This document shows, piece by piece, positions 44,520 through 56,242 of a DNA stretch of 64,000 nucleotides (positions are counted from its first letter, which is position 1; every line of letters starts with the position of its first letter). The notes beneath the pieces were generated by a model. It did not search any database. It was not told where the DNA came from and worked only from the letters and a program-made list of their open reading frames with translations. This DNA comes from Helianthus annuus (taxonomy: Eukaryota > Streptophyta > Magnoliopsida > Asterales > Asteraceae), in contig NC_035439.2 of assembly GCF_002127325.2 (NCBI RefSeq), positions 1,735,393 through 1,799,392 of the forward strand, in the 5' to 3' direction. The position numbers and the translations under genes were made by a program.

Positions 44520-46438
44520 ACAATAGCTTCATAAAAACTTTGTCTTGAGTCAAAACTTTGTCTTCAGTCTTCTTGCAATCTTCAAGTAATCTTGCACTGT
44601 CTTTGGTCTTTGGATAGCTTCAGCTTCAACAGCTTCTGTCAGCAACAAACTGTCAGCAACAGACTCCCCCTAAGCTGATGCATCCAATCACCAAATCTTC
44701 AAAACGTTAGCGTTTGAGTAAACTCCAGTTGAGCATTTGCACAGCAATCTTCAAACTCTTCAATCTTGTCTGCAATATAGAAAGGAGGTTCTACCATGCA
44801 TCCAATCAAACTCTCATCTTCACACTTCACAGCAACTTCTCAGCAAACAACCCGCTTCAATCTGTATACTATAAAACAAACATCTCGAGAAACCATAAGA
44901 ATTTTTCAACAAAGTTAAATAAATTATTATTTTTCAAGAGATAGTTAAACTGTATAACAGATTAAGCTTTTTCAACTTATCACCAACACGCAAAACTTTT
45001 TGCTCAACACACAAGAACCTGCCTGATTGAAAATTTTTGAACTCACTTACTAACACCGTCTCCCCCTATCAGTAACAATTCCTCCAAGAATAACAGTTTT
45101 CCGTACATTAAGAATTTTTAAACAGAAAAAGACACTATTTTTGGATTTTTATATTTTTCTGAAAGCAAGTAAATACAAAAGCAATAAACACTCTATTTTT
45201 GTGAGAATCACTGGTAAGAAGATCATATCAGCACAATCAAACTGTTTCACACAAAGCAGTTCAAGACGATTACCAGTATGTTTGTCCTCTTAAACAAAAT
45301 GCATGAACATTTCAAGTACCATTACCATATGATACGTTAAAGTAATTTTATTTTCTGAATTACGAGCGTGTCCCACTTCAGGATATACCCCCACGATCAA
45401 GGTATGCACAAAGATTCATCGTAGTAGGTGAGTATACTGAATTCATCCTTTAAGATATCCTTACTGTGTCTAGGTATGCATTTAAACTGTTTTATCATGT
45501 TTTGATTTCGTAACCATGAACACCCAATTAAATATAAATCAAATCCTGGAAATATAAACAGCACACTCTATCATGCAAGTATCTTCCCTACCACATATTT
45601 CACAAGTCCAATCCAGAGTTCTGAAATCTTAACTGGGAATAGGTTGAGAAGAGAACAGAATAGATCTTTAGCAGAGATGGTATAATATACAGATCAAATG
45701 AGATTTTCTCAGTTTGATATAGGTTTCTTGGGTTTCTTTTGGGCACTTGAGGGCCTCTTTCGGGTGTATTAGATCTATAGTGCGACAACGTACAGCTAGG
45801 TCAGCATGTATCTGGATGCAGCAGAAGCTGTCGTTGCCTAGCACCTCCAGGTCAGCATATATCTGGATGCAGCAGAGGAGGTACACGACTTTTTTCAGAG
45901 AAGATTTCAGAATCAGATCAAAATTGTGTGTATCGGGAAATATACAGACATTCAAATAGAAATGAGCTAATTCCAAGTGACTATCTTTCCTGGGGTCATG
46001 TACAATTTTAGTTCTAACAGACAGACAACCAAGATATCCCTAGTTGAAACAACAGTATAAAGACCCAAAACTTCAGATTTTGGCAATCTATCAACGCAAG
46101 AATTAAGGTCATTAAACCATACACCACTGATGTGTTCCCCACTCATATTCAGTTCATTTAAGTTTATATCACATTGGTAAGTTGATTATTTCATGCTTTT
46201 GCCTACTGGTACATCATATAATGAAGCTGCTATCACACTTAAGCAATGTAATTTCAAGTTCAGTGTGACAGTCTAACTTGCTGATGTACTATCATTTCTT
46301 CTTTTCACACAGTGATAACTCATTTTTGATTTTCTATTTTTTTTTATGTTTTTGATTTTTCAATTTTTTTTTTTTTGTGTTTTTGATTTTTTAAGAAAAG
46401 CAGTAAACTATTTACAAATAATTCTTATGAAAAACCAG
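44520..46438 (-). other. 3' non-coding region of element E with conserved islands
   Basis: About 1.9 kb between the pol stop and polypurine tract with no env-like ORF. Five short blocks (46280-46298, 46132-46142, 45426-45437, 45368-45392, 45196-45232) match the 3' region of D in the same order. A 28-base segment containing ATCTGGATGCAGCAGA is duplicated (45799 and 45850). Confidence 0.7.
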
Positions 46439-49400
46439 TTATTCAGGATTCCTCATCCCGTTGAGTTCGACTAAATGTTCAAAGCGAGCCCTGTCAAATG
46501 CTTTAGTATAAAGATCTGCCAGGTTATCCTCTGTGTCGACTCGATGTAATTCAATTAGTCTCTTTTCAGCACAATCCCGTATAAAATGATGACGTATGTC
46601 AATATGTTTTGTACGACTGTGGTTCACGGGATTATTAGTTATTGAAATAGTGGCATTATTGTCTATCATAATAGGAGTACGAGTGAAATCCAAACCGTAA
46701 TCGCGCATTTGCTGTTGAATCCAGAGAACCTGAGAGCAGCAGCTTCCAGCAGCAATATATTCAGCTTCACACGTAGAGGTAGACACACAGGATTGCTTCT
46801 TGCATTGCCAAGACACGATCCTGCCTCCTAAGAACTGACAACCACCTGTTGTAGACTTCCTGTTCGATTTGCATCCTCCAAAGTCTAAGTCAGTGTAAGC
46901 AACAAACGTCAAATCACTATCAGCTGGATACCACAACCCAAGTTTAGGTTTCCCCTTCAAGTAACGAATAATGCGCTTCACTGCTTTCATGTGTGACTCT
47001 TTAGGATTCGCCTGATATCTGGCACACAAGCATACAGCAAACATGATGTCGGGTCTTGAAGCAGTCAAGTACATTAGAGAACCAATCATTGCCCTGTATT
47101 GAGTAGGATCAACATCTTCACTACTTTCATGATCTGGGCCAAGATTGTGATTTTCACATATGGGTGTGTTGGAAGTAGTGCAATCATTCATTTTGAACCG
47201 ACTCAAAATGTCATACACATACTTTGTTTGATGAATAAACATCCGATCCGCCTTCTGTTCAACTTGTAATCCCAGAAAGTAAGACAGCTCACCCATAGCA
47301 CTCATTTCGAACTTGCTCTTCATCACCTGCTCGAACTCTTTACACATGCTTTCATCAGATGACCCAAAGATGATGTCATCCACGTACACCTGTACCAGCA
47401 GAAAATCTTCCTTCTTCCTCTTGATGAACAGTGTACTGTCAATCTGACCTCTTTCAAAACCATTCTTTATCAGATGTGTAGACAGTGTCTCGTACCACGC
47501 CCTGGGAGCTTGATGTAACCCATATAAAGCCTTATCAAGTTTGTACACTCGATCTGGATAATCTGGATCAACGAACCCATCTGGTTGTGAGACATACACC
47601 ACTTCTTGGACTTTCCCGTAAAGAAACGCACTCTTCACGTCTAGTTGGTAAACTTTGAAGCCCTTGAATGAAGCAAAAGCCAGAAACAAACGAATTGCCT
47701 CCAACCTTGCCACTGGTGCAAACACCTCATTGTAATCAATCCCTTCTTGCTGATTGAAACCTTTGACCACCAATCGAGCCTTGTTTCGCGTGACTATACC
47801 TCTTTCATCCTTCTTGCACCTAAACACCCATTTAGTGCCAATCTCTCTTTCACCTTTAGGAAGATCAACCAACTCCCAAACCTTCAACTTAGCAAACTGG
47901 GCCAATTCCTCTTGCATAGCTTCAACCCATGAATTGTCTTTAAGAGCCATATGAATGTTCTTCGGCTCCTCTTGGGAAATAAAGCAACTATACAAGCATT
48001 CGTTCACAATCCCAGTCTTCTCAATCGACACAAATAAACCAGTATTCGCTGCTATGCTTCTTCTTGTCTGAACACCTGCAGCAGGATCTCCAAGAATCAT
48101 GTCAACTGGATGATCTCTATTTGCTCGTGTAGTAGCAACAGCATCAACTTCCAAATTGTCACCCAGGTTTGAGCCAACCTCCCCCTGAATATGCTGATCC
48201 GCAAACGGATTAATGAAATCCTCCCCCTGATTGGGTTCGGGTTCATCGTCACTTGAATCAGTATCAGCAGCATTTTGGGAAGGTCCCGGAGCATCTGTTG
48301 TATCAACATTCGATCTAGGCATGAACTCGCCTTCATCATCACCAATCACTGTTTGAATCAGCTGAGACTCATCTGCATTTGAAAACTCAGGAATATTAAA
48401 TGATTTAAAAATACTTTCATAATCATATAATATAGCTGGTCCACTCGTTGACTGTTGAGGTGTGTAAGAAGTAATTTCTACATTAAACACAACCTCAATT
48501 TTACCAGTTTTTAGATTAAAAACCCTTTTATTCGGTGCGCCAGGTACGTAACCTAGAAAGTAGCCCTCGTCAGCCACCTCACCGAATTTTTGTTTATCTT
48601 TATTTCGCACAATGGTGCAGGGTAATCCAAATGGTTCAAAGCCTTCTAAGTTTGGTTTCTTGTTAAACATTAATTCATGACAAGTTTTGTTAAAATGTTT
48701 AACAGTCAAAACTTTGTTTAGGACATAGCAAGCTGTATTCACAGCTTCTCCCCAGAAAAGAACTGGTAGCTTAGAATCTGAAAGCATTGTCCTAGCGGCT
48801 TCAATCAACGTCCTGTTCTTCCTCTCAGCAACTCCATTCTGTTGAGGCGTATAAGGAGCAGAATATTGATGTTCAATTCCCTTGCGAAGACAGTAGAGAT
48901 CCAGAATACGATTCTTGAACTCCGTGCCATTATCACTCCTTATCCTCTTGATCTTTGCATCATGGACGTTTTCCAGTTTTGTAAAAAGATCTATCAACAT
49001 CTCTGCTGTCTCATCTTTTGTACCTAAAAAGAAAACCCATGAATAACGTGAGTAATCATCAGTGACAACTAAACAATAGTACTTTCCACCTATGCTCCTC
49101 ACGTTCACTGGACCGAATAAATCCATGTGAAGTAATTCGTAAGGGGCATCTATGGAATTTACTGTTTTTGATTTATGAGGTTTCTTGTGTTGTTTTCCCT
49201 TTTGACATGGAAGACATTTGTCTTCCACTTGAAACCTCCGCAATGGAACCCCTCTCACTAGCTCATTTTTAACAAGATAGTTCATTTTGCGATAGTGAAT
49301 ATGGGCCATGCGTCTGTGCCACAACATCGATTCAGCTTCAGATGCTTTTGATAGTAAACACGCCACCACTGCAGTTGGATCCTTAGCACCCATGTCCATG

Positions 49401-49765
49401 ACATAAGTGTCATTTCTCCTTGGCGCTCGCATGACTATCCAATCGTCCGGTATCTTCAAACCTGGTTTCAACACTAATGCTTCATTCTTGGTAAAATGGA
49501 CCGAGTGACCCTTGTCGCAGACTTGTGACACGCTCATCAGATTGTGTTTAAGCTGCTCCACATAGTTCACTTTGTCCAGTGTGATCTTCCCATTTGTCAC
49601 CTTTCCTCGGCCTGTAATTCTACCACCTTTTGCACCCGCAAAATTCACTTGTCCTCCATCATAATCTTCAAATTCAGTTAACAACCTCGCATCCCCCGTC
49701 ATGTGCCTAGAGCAGCCACTATCAACATACCACAAGTTGATAATCCTCCTTAGCAGCTCCTGCAC
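46439..49765 (-). CDS. pol: Element E Pol (protease, integrase, RT, RNase H), 1108 aa
   Basis: Order typical of copia: protease [14 protein letters not shown] (DSG at 15-17); GAG-pre-integrase LWHRRMAH (149-156) with CLPC zinc Cys; integrase core with D214 (MDLFGPV), D278 (RSDNGTEF) and E314 (GVAERKNRT); acidic linker 440-560; RT RVT_2 about 625-860 with YVDD at 794-797; RNase H from TDLDFGG (958) with STCEAEY near 1000 and MIDNNAT downstream. All expected catalytic residues are present. The ORF begins with a GTG codon and no ATG. It is in the same frame as gag and separated from it by one TAA, so expression must involve read-through, splicing (GTGTGCAG lies at the start) or another recoding. 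Confidence 0.93.
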   Translation of the reverse strand: MQELLRRIINLWYVDSGCSRHMTGDARLLTEFEDYDGGQVNFAGAKGGRITGRGKVTNGKITLDKVNYVEQLKHNLMSVSQVCDKGHSVHFTKNEALVLKPGLKIPDDWIVMRAPRRNDTYVMDMGAKDPTAVVACLLSKASEAESMLWHRRMAHIHYRKMNYLVKNELVRGVPLRRFQVEDKCLPCQKGKQHKKPHKSKTVNSIDAPYELLHMDLFGPVNVRSIGGKYYCLVVTDDYSRYSWVFFLGTKDETAEMLIDLFTKLENVHDAKIKRIRSDNGTEFKNRILDLYCLRKGIEHQYSAPYTPQQNGVAERKNRTLIEAARTMLSDSKLPVLFWGEAVNTACYVLNKVLTVKHFNKTCHELMFNKKPNLEGFEPFGLPCTIVRNKDKQKFGEVADEGYFLGYVPGAPNKRVFNLKTGKIEVVFNVEITSYTPQQSTSGPAILYDYESIFKSFNIPEFSNADESQLIQTVIGDDEGEFMPRSNVDTTDAPGPSQNAADTDSSDDEPEPNQGEDFINPFADQHIQGEVGSNLGDNLEVDAVATTRANRDHPVDMILGDPAAGVQTRRSIAANTGLFVSIEKTGIVNECLYSCFISQEEPKNIHMALKDNSWVEAMQEELAQFAKLKVWELVDLPKGEREIGTKWVFRCKKDERGIVTRNKARLVVKGFNQQEGIDYNEVFAPVARLEAIRLFLAFASFKGFKVYQLDVKSAFLYGKVQEVVYVSQPDGFVDPDYPDRVYKLDKALYGLHQAPRAWYETLSTHLIKNGFERGQIDSTLFIKRKKEDFLLVQVYVDDIIFGSSDESMCKEFEQVMKSKFEMSAMGELSYFLGLQVEQKADRMFIHQTKYVYDILSRFKMNDCTTSNTPICENHNLGPDHESSEDVDPTQYRAMIGSLMYLTASRPDIMFAVCLCARYQANPKESHMKAVKRIIRYLKGKPKLGLWYPADSDLTFVAYTDLDFGGCKSNRKSTTGGCQFLGGRIVSWQCKKQSCVSTSTCEAEYIAAGSCCSQVLWIQQQMRDYGLDFTRTPIMIDNNATISITNNPVNHSRTKHIDIRHHFIRDCAEKRLIELHRVDTEDNLADLYTKAFDRARFEHLVELNGMRNPE

Positions 49766-49780
49766 ACACCAACCAAGAAA

Positions 49781-52700
49781 TTAGTTAGATTGGGGGACCC
49801 AAGCCTTAATGGTCTTGGGTCGTCCAAATTCACCAACCACCGGAACATCCATCCAATATCCATTACTCCTAACTGGAGTCTTGGATCGTAGACCTGTTGG
49901 AAATTGATTTTGACTTCCACTAGGTCTTTGGTCATGAGGGTTCCTATGTGTGTTTGGACTATTTGACCTTTGAAAATTTGGATTTTGATTCCAAGAAGCA
50001 TTATAGTTATAATTTCTAAAGCCATTGTTATAAAAATTTCGACTACCATTATTTTGGTATCGATTTTGATATTGACCTTGACTTCTGAAATTATTTGTAT
50101 TTTGGTTGTTCATTCTTGGTGAACTGCTTCTAGGTCTCTCAAATCTGCCTGGTGGAGATCTAGGCTGAAATCTAGGTTGATTTCTTTGAAAACGAGGAAC
50201 TTGTGGAGTTCCTTTTTCAGCCTTATCCACACCAACAGCAACTGGCTCTGGTTGCTTAGGAGCAGATTTCTTAGGAGAGTTGGACTCACTCTCCTGCTTA
50301 TCACCATTTTTCTCTGGTGACTTCTCTCTCTTCCTCTCATTCACCTGTGCTTCATTCGTTTTGTTAGGACAGCAGCTAGCTACATGTCCTTTGGTATGAC
50401 ATTTGAAGCACGACATCCTTTTCGAAGACTTCTTATCTGAAGCCTTTGAACTAGATTCAGGCTTTGATGATGATGCCACAGAAGGATTTGGTTCAGTTTG
50501 CTTAATTTCAGAATTTTCTTTGTTTTTATTTTTTGCAAACTCTACGTTCGATTCATTTTCAATAACAGCTGTTTCGTTTTTCATGTCACTTCCTTGAACA
50601 AAACTAATCTTTTTAACAGAAGTTGAGTTTTTATTCCTAGGATGTGAAGTTTTCGTTTTCAAAACAGGTTTGCTGTTATTATCCTTCTTGGCCTCATCTC
50701 TCGCAGACTCCTCTCCTCGACTTGCTGTGGAACTACTTGGTGCTGTTGACATAAACTTTGTTAGCTCATCTTCATCAGGTAGGAATGAATAATCATGACT
50801 AAGAGGAGGTGGGACTTCATTATAGCCTTGGAATCCCACACTAGTCTTGTCATTACTCTTCTTTAACCCACCCATCATATGTTTCATAACAAAAGTAGAA
50901 TCCCTGAATTGACCCAATTTCTTTTCAAGTTCAACAATTCTGAGTTGAGCATCTGACAACTCTTTGTTTTTATCAGAAATGTCTTTTGTTTTTTCAGCCA
51001 TCATGTCATGAGCTAAGTCAATGACTTGAAGTTTTTCATTTAATTTGCAGGTTACGGCTTCAAGTTCACTTTCATAACCTTTTATTTTCTTCAAGTATGA
51101 CGTTTCGTTTCTTTTAGCAAAAAAGTTTGATTCTTTAATGTTAGACATTTCGCTTACCAAACTTTTGTTTTGTGCAGACAACCTGTCAACCTCACCCTGC
51201 AGTTCACGACATTTTAAACACACAGAATTAGATTTTACCTCTCCTGTTTGTTTGTCAAGGTTGGCCATTAGAGCAGCAAGCTGAGCTTCCAATTGTTTAT
51301 ACTTAGCATCCTTTTCCTCAGCTTCTCTTTCATATTCTGACTTTTGTTTTTCATCTTTCTTTTCTTCAGCTCTATTCTCTACCTTCACCTCAGCATCCAC
51401 TTTCACTTCTGCATCATCTACTTTAGCTTCACCATCATCGATTGGAGTAATCTCTGCCATGAATGCTTGAGAGACATCCCCATCATTTTCTAAGTGAATG
51501 CTCCAATCATATGAACCCTCTCTTGCAGTAGAGATCAACGCCTTTGAGCTAGAGTTGTTTGATGCATTTCTGTTGTTTGAACTCTGGCTCGAATTATCTT
51601 GCTTTTGTTTCTGACATTCCCTAGCAAAGTGCCCATAACTTTGACAATTAAAGCACCTCACTTTGGTCTTGTCGAAACCAACGCTCCTTCCAACAAATTT
51701 CCTCCCAGTTCTATTCATAAACCGCTTCACACGCCTAGAAATCATGGCCATTTGCCATTGCAAATCCATCTCTTCAAGATCATCAGGGTCAATCTGATCA
51801 TAGTCTTCATCTAAAGTAGCAGGATCAGAAATCTTTCCCTGAATATAGTTTTCATAGGAAGCAACAAACGAAGCAAGTAGAGCCAGATGCTCTTCAGCAG
51901 ACTTCACACTCATTGGCATTGACTTAGCAGTAGTACTCTGCTTAGAAGCTGACGATTTCTTAACTCCTGATGATCCTCCTGAAGCAGCAACAAAACACAC
52001 ATCACCATCCTGATTCACCATAACCTGCTCATTCTCACATGATAAAAACGCAGTAGCAGAGTCGCTAGAAGCGTTGTGAGATGAAGAAGATGTAAGCCCA
52101 TTGTACACTGCCGGATCTTGAACCTGATCATATCCAGTATCTTTCTTCTTCATGCTGAGCTCATAAGCTCTCAACTTTCCTACAACCTCTTCAAGCTCTT
52201 TTGTTTCATAATCTGCTTCACCCTTGATCATTAAAGTGTAGATATCCCACTTAGTAGGCAAAGCATCTAGCAGCTTGTCATTTTTCTCTACGTCAGAATA
52301 GCAATCGATCTCATAGTTGTCCATTTCTGACATCAGATGGTAGTAACGCGTGATGACGTCTTCAAGTGACTCATGCTTCATGTACTTGAAAACAGCAAAC
52401 TGCTTCTTCAGTAGATCAATCTTGTTCTTCTTGACATCAGCATTACCAGCGTATCTTTTCTCCAAAGCATCCCACATATCCTTTGAGTTAGTGTACTTTT
52501 TGAAGGTATGTTTGATGCTACCAGGCAACGACATTTTGATTGCAGCCAAGGCTCTCTTTTCAGCCTCATACATCTTTTTATCATTATCTTGCATGTTCAC
52601 ATATTCTGTTCGACGTGGTCTGCCCTCAAAGTCGTGTGTTGGATTCACGTAACCATCTTCGATGCATATCCACATGCGCGTATCCTGATATTCAATGAAG

Positions 52701-52822
52701 GACTGAAAACGATCCTTCCATGTCAGATAGTTTTCCACCTTCATCATCTTAGGTGATTTGTTGGTAGTGCCAACCTCGTGCTCCATTCTCAACAGCTCGT
52801 TCAAACTAGACATGTTCGACAT
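49781..52822 (-). CDS. gag: Element E Gag, 1013 aa, with two zinc knuckles and coiled coil
   Basis: ATG 52822 (MSNMSSLNELLRMEHEVG). Copia Gag domain (DUF4219/UBN2-like) about 25-225, including WKDRFQSFIEY and MWDALEKRYAG. First CCHC knuckle CFNCQSYGHFAREC at 390-403. Acidic region, then a long coiled coil about 490-640 (LEAQLAALMANLDK). Second knuckle CFKCHTKGHVASCC at 805-818. Basic Arg/Asn-rich tail ends AWVPQSN. It forms the particle shell and binds RNA. Gags of this type are normally about half as long; the coiled coil and second knuckle are an extension, partly shared with D. Confidence 0.92.
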   Translation of the reverse strand: MSNMSSLNELLRMEHEVGTTNKSPKMMKVENYLTWKDRFQSFIEYQDTRMWICIEDGYVNPTHDFEGRPRRTEYVNMQDNDKKMYEAEKRALAAIKMSLPGSIKHTFKKYTNSKDMWDALEKRYAGNADVKKNKIDLLKKQFAVFKYMKHESLEDVITRYYHLMSEMDNYEIDCYSDVEKNDKLLDALPTKWDIYTLMIKGEADYETKELEEVVGKLRAYELSMKKKDTGYDQVQDPAVYNGLTSSSSHNASSDSATAFLSCENEQVMVNQDGDVCFVAASGGSSGVKKSSASKQSTTAKSMPMSVKSAEEHLALLASFVASYENYIQGKISDPATLDEDYDQIDPDDLEEMDLQWQMAMISRRVKRFMNRTGRKFVGRSVGFDKTKVRCFNCQSYGHFARECQKQKQDNSSQSSNNRNASNNSSSKALISTAREGSYDWSIHLENDGDVSQAFMAEITPIDDGEAKVDDAEVKVDAEVKVENRAEEKKDEKQKSEYEREAEEKDAKYKQLEAQLAALMANLDKQTGEVKSNSVCLKCRELQGEVDRLSAQNKSLVSEMSNIKESNFFAKRNETSYLKKIKGYESELEAVTCKLNEKLQVIDLAHDMMAEKTKDISDKNKELSDAQLRIVELEKKLGQFRDSTFVMKHMMGGLKKSNDKTSVGFQGYNEVPPPLSHDYSFLPDEDELTKFMSTAPSSSTASRGEESARDEAKKDNNSKPVLKTKTSHPRNKNSTSVKKISFVQGSDMKNETAVIENESNVEFAKNKNKENSEIKQTEPNPSVASSSKPESSSKASDKKSSKRMSCFKCHTKGHVASCCPNKTNEAQVNERKREKSPEKNGDKQESESNSPKKSAPKQPEPVAVGVDKAEKGTPQVPRFQRNQPRFQPRSPPGRFERPRSSSPRMNNQNTNNFRSQGQYQNRYQNNGSRNFYNNGFRNYNYNASWNQNPNFQRSNSPNTHRNPHDQRPSGSQNQFPTGLRSKTPVRSNGYWMDVPVVGEFGRPKTIKAWVPQSN

Positions 52823-53103
52823 TTTAACGTAACAGACTGAGAAAACCGTACGAAAGTTTCCGAAAGCAGTGGTTACTAAGTTACACCGTTAGAATCGTCT
52901 CGAAAAGACGAATCCAATGATATATAATGTCAAAGACCGAAATCGGGATTTTCCAGACTTTTTTTTTTGTCCTAAAAATCACACGAGTTCAACGGTGCAA
53001 ACGGTTCTGTCTAACGAGTTACGGATCAATTTCTATTTGCAAAACACCGAAAAATTTCCGACGCTTGCCAACTGAAATTCCACCACTTAAATTCTTGCTT
53101 AAT

Positions 53104-53409
53104 TTCGCTGGATATGCCTAATTTCGCTGGTTATTTCGCTGAGATGTCTTAATTTCGCTGGTTATTATGCTGTCAGGTCAATTTCGCTCAACAGTTCAAA
53201 TTCGCTCAACAGTTTAAAGGTTCGCTAGACAAATTCGCTGGTTTATTTCGCTATTACGACGACCAGTAAATTCGCCGAGAATCGTAATAACTTCGCTGTG
53301 GAAAGTTATACGATCACCAAAGTCGCCTTTGGATTTAAGTTCGCCGGTAAGTTTGCTGGGTTAAGTTCGCAGATCAGTCAAAATCGCCAGAAAACAGCTA
53401 AATTCGCCC
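53104..53409 (-). repeat. TTCGCT-rich leader of element E (antisense)
   Basis: On the plus strand TTCGCT occurs at 53104, 53123, 53135, 53154, 53183, 53201, 53221, 53234, 53247 and 53292, with TTCGCC/TCGCC variants to 53409. On the coding strand of E the word is AGCGAA. It lies in the leader between primer site and gag, as in D. Confidence 0.75.
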
Positions 53410-53808
53410 AGCAGCTATGGAAAGTCAATCTGTTCGAATTTTTTGAAGATTTTTTTAGATTTTCCAACACTTATCTGCAAAATCAAAACACCAAATCAGC
53501 AACTAAAAATCGAAAATTATGAAGAACTGATTGAATAAACACGAAGAACATGAAGAACAGTCTTCGAATCTTCAAGTCTATCAGCCACAAACTATTCCAG
53601 AATCAGCCAAATCTTTCCAGAAAACCTGCAAACCAACAAACAAACAAACCAGAAGATCAAAACAGCCAACAAAAATCAAAAATCAGAATCAAAACACACA
53701 AAAATTTCGAAAATCTCAAAACCCTAATTATCAGGTTTCAAAAATTTCGAATTTTTACTCCCTGTTTCTGCAACAAACAATTCTGAACCGAGCAATCAAG
53801 AGCCTAAT

Positions 53809-53820
53809 GCTCTGATACCA
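53809..53820 (-). other. Primer binding site, element E
   Basis: The minus strand reads TGGTATCAGAGC after a 2-base spacer from the 5' LTR. Confidence 0.95.
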
Positions 53821-53822
53821 AT

Positions 53823-54294
53823 TGTAGGTCCCCTTGATGTATGGATCTTTCACAGAATCGTCTATCTAACCTAGAGTGCGGAATCCTCTAGATCAGATTG
53901 CAACAGAAAACGTGTAGGAAACAGAATTCACTTACAACCGGGTTTCTATTGATTATCAAACTTGCGTATTACAATCAACCAAACCCTAATTCGTCTAAGA
54001 CTATGTCTCTCACGAAATTCCTCTCTCACACAACTGTTTTGGCTGATTAACCTAAACCCTAATGTCTAACCTTGTTTATATAACACAAGGTTTACAAGTG
54101 GGCTAGGTTTACACTCCTGGGCTGCGAATTAGACAGGCCCAATTCGCCCCCCATCACCCAATCCTTTGGGTTTAGTTAGCCCAAACATTACAACTAACTA
54201 TTACAAAGCTAAACCCGCTAACTGTTTATCGTTTAACTAATTACAAGATATCCAAAGACCAAATCTAAGCTGTTGTCACAAACATGCACCAACA
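53823..54294 (-). repeat. Element E 5' LTR (472 bp)
   Basis: Same sequence as 44036-44507. TATATAAAC promoter box on the minus strand near 54077. Confidence 0.96.
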
Positions 54295-54299
54295 GTTAA

Positions 54300-56242
54300 T
54301 CATCAAATTAGAAAAACATAAGGTTTGGCATTCAAATGATGAACGAATTTTAAAATTTGTTGATGCTTTACATTTGGAGTGGGATAAATTCGTGAATGGA
54401 CTGAAACGGGATTCTAGTTTATCACGCTATGATTTAAGAAGTTTCATCAATACAATAACAAATCATAGGCTTCATGAAAATTCAAATAAAAGGAAATTAT
54501 TGGATGAAATAAAAGAAGAATCAGGAAAGATAGATTTGAATGTAATCATTGAAATGAGAAAACGAATCGATGTGTGTCTTGCAACAAAAAATAATATGAG
54601 ATACGATATTAAGAGGGGTTGTTATATTGATGAAAGTTCGAATCCTCTTGATTTTGTTAAAATTTTTTGTGCAGGAACATACAAAATGGAAACAAAGAAA
54701 GAAGCTGAAGGTGAAAATATGAAAGGAAAATGCTCGGAATGCGAAAAATCTGAAGAAGCTAGTGTGAAACTCTTAAAGGAGGTGGAGAGTTTGACATTGG
54801 AAAACGATACTCTGAAGATCAAGAAGAAGGCTGATAATGAACGGATTTTGGAGTTATGCTTGAACTATGAAAAGCTAAAATCTGAGTATGATAAACTGGT
54901 GAATGATTTAAACAGTTTGCAATCAGAAAACAAAACTTTGAAAGAAAATGAAAAAGTTTTTGAAAACAAAAGAAAATCTTCAGAAGATGAAGATTTTTGG
55001 ATAAAACTGGAAAACAAAAATCTAAAAGAGAATGAAACAAGATTTCAAGAACAGTTAAAAGTCTTGGAAAATGAAAAATCTGTTCTTGAAAATCTTAAAA
55101 TTGAAAATGAAAAATCAATCAAGTCTCATCTTGAAAGAATATCTCAGCTTGAAAATGAAGCTGAGAATTCAAGGATCAAGATTGATGAACTTGAAAAGAA
55201 GTTGAAAGGTTTTGTGACTTCATCAGATAGGTTGAATTTTCCCTGTCCAAAACCGATCAATTCTGTTCCAATAAGTGACAATGTCACAAATTTTGACAAA
55301 GTCAAAATTGAAGATTGTGATGACAAATCTGATGATGAAAAAGAAAAGAAAAGAAAAATATTTTTAGATTTACAAGAAAAATTTCAAAATACTGTTTTGC
55401 AATCTACTGAAATAGGTGAATGCTCAAAGCAAAAACCTGTTAAGAAGAATGTAGAACAGAAACAAAAAGATAAAAATTTGAAAAATGATCAAAAAGATAA
55501 TAAAAGCTCATCAAATCGGTCATCCAATCATTATAAAAAATCACAAAAATTTAAAAATGAAAACTCAAAAATAGTTAGTAATAAGTGGTGCAGGTTTGAC
55601 CACAATGCTCAAATGCCAAATCAAGGATACAAGAAGAGAAATGACTACCACAAGGCAACTCAATGCTATGATTTAAGTGTGTGGTATGACAATGGTGTAC
55701 GATATGAAAGAGAGAAGAGCCGGAGATTTGAAACAAGAAGGTGTTATGAATGTCATATCAGAGGACATATTGCCAGAGATTGCCCGAGGAGATCGATGGG
55801 AAGATCAAGGGTTGAATCTCAAAGAATGGCAAAGAAACCAGTCAACGTCAAGCCCAAAGAACAAAAGGTTCAAGAACCTAAAGTTCAGGAAGCAAAAGTA
55901 AAACTTTCTCAGGGGCAAAAAGACAGACTGCGAAAGAAGAGGAAGAAGGCAAGAGAATATCTAGAGAAGATTTTGTCCTCGGGTTCTCCGGATAGATCGA
56001 ATAAGAGTGCTGATGAATTGCTTCACTCGACAACAAAGTCAAGCAAACCAAATTCATCAGATGCAAATCTGAGGACAAAAAAGGAGAAAAAGAAAATTGT
56101 CAGCGATGAATCTGACAGGTCAAAGTCAGACAAGCCACACTCAGGCAATGATTCTGGTGTGTCAAAACCAGAAGAGCCTTTTGTTGAGGTAAAAACCGTC
56201 AAACCCAAGGCTGGTCAGGCTTGGGTGGATCTTTTCAAATGA
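54300..56242 (+). CDS. gag: Element D gag, second part (coiled coil and zinc knuckle)
   Basis: Continues from 44035 (IIKLEKHKVWHSNDERIL). It holds the rest of the UBN2-like domain, then a long coiled coil (about 54740-55210; LENDTLKIKKKADNERILEL) with strong Lys/Glu/Asn heptads, a basic region, a CCHC knuckle CYECHIRGHIARDC (about 55743-55784), and a Lys/Ser-rich tail ending KAGQAWVDLFK at TGA 56240-56242. The ATG at 54284 belongs to LTR E. The ending parallels the Gag end of E (AWVPQSN), yet no protease follows. Confidence 0.8.

Larger units (their letters stand above)
44036..54294 (-). mobile_element. Ty1/copia element E (SIRE-like), apparently intact and very young
   Basis: Read on the minus strand: 5' LTR 54294-53823, primer site, 1-kb leader, gag, pol, 1.9-kb 3' non-coding region, polypurine tract, 3' LTR 44507-44036. 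The TSD GTTAA lies at 44031-44035 and 54295-54299. The two LTRs are 472 bp each and I find no difference between them. The large coiled-coil Gag and the pol motifs suggest the SIRE/Maximus lineage, although the LTRs are short for that group. Confidence 0.96.

Noticed and set aside
53531..53815. 94-codon ORF antisense to E leader
   Set aside because: Lys/Gln/Asn-rich low-complexity translation of AT-rich leader; no family resemblance.
54284..54299. ATG at 54284 as the start of a 652-codon D gag
   Set aside because: The first codons (MHQQ) lie in the LTR and TSD of E. The true gag continues from 44035.
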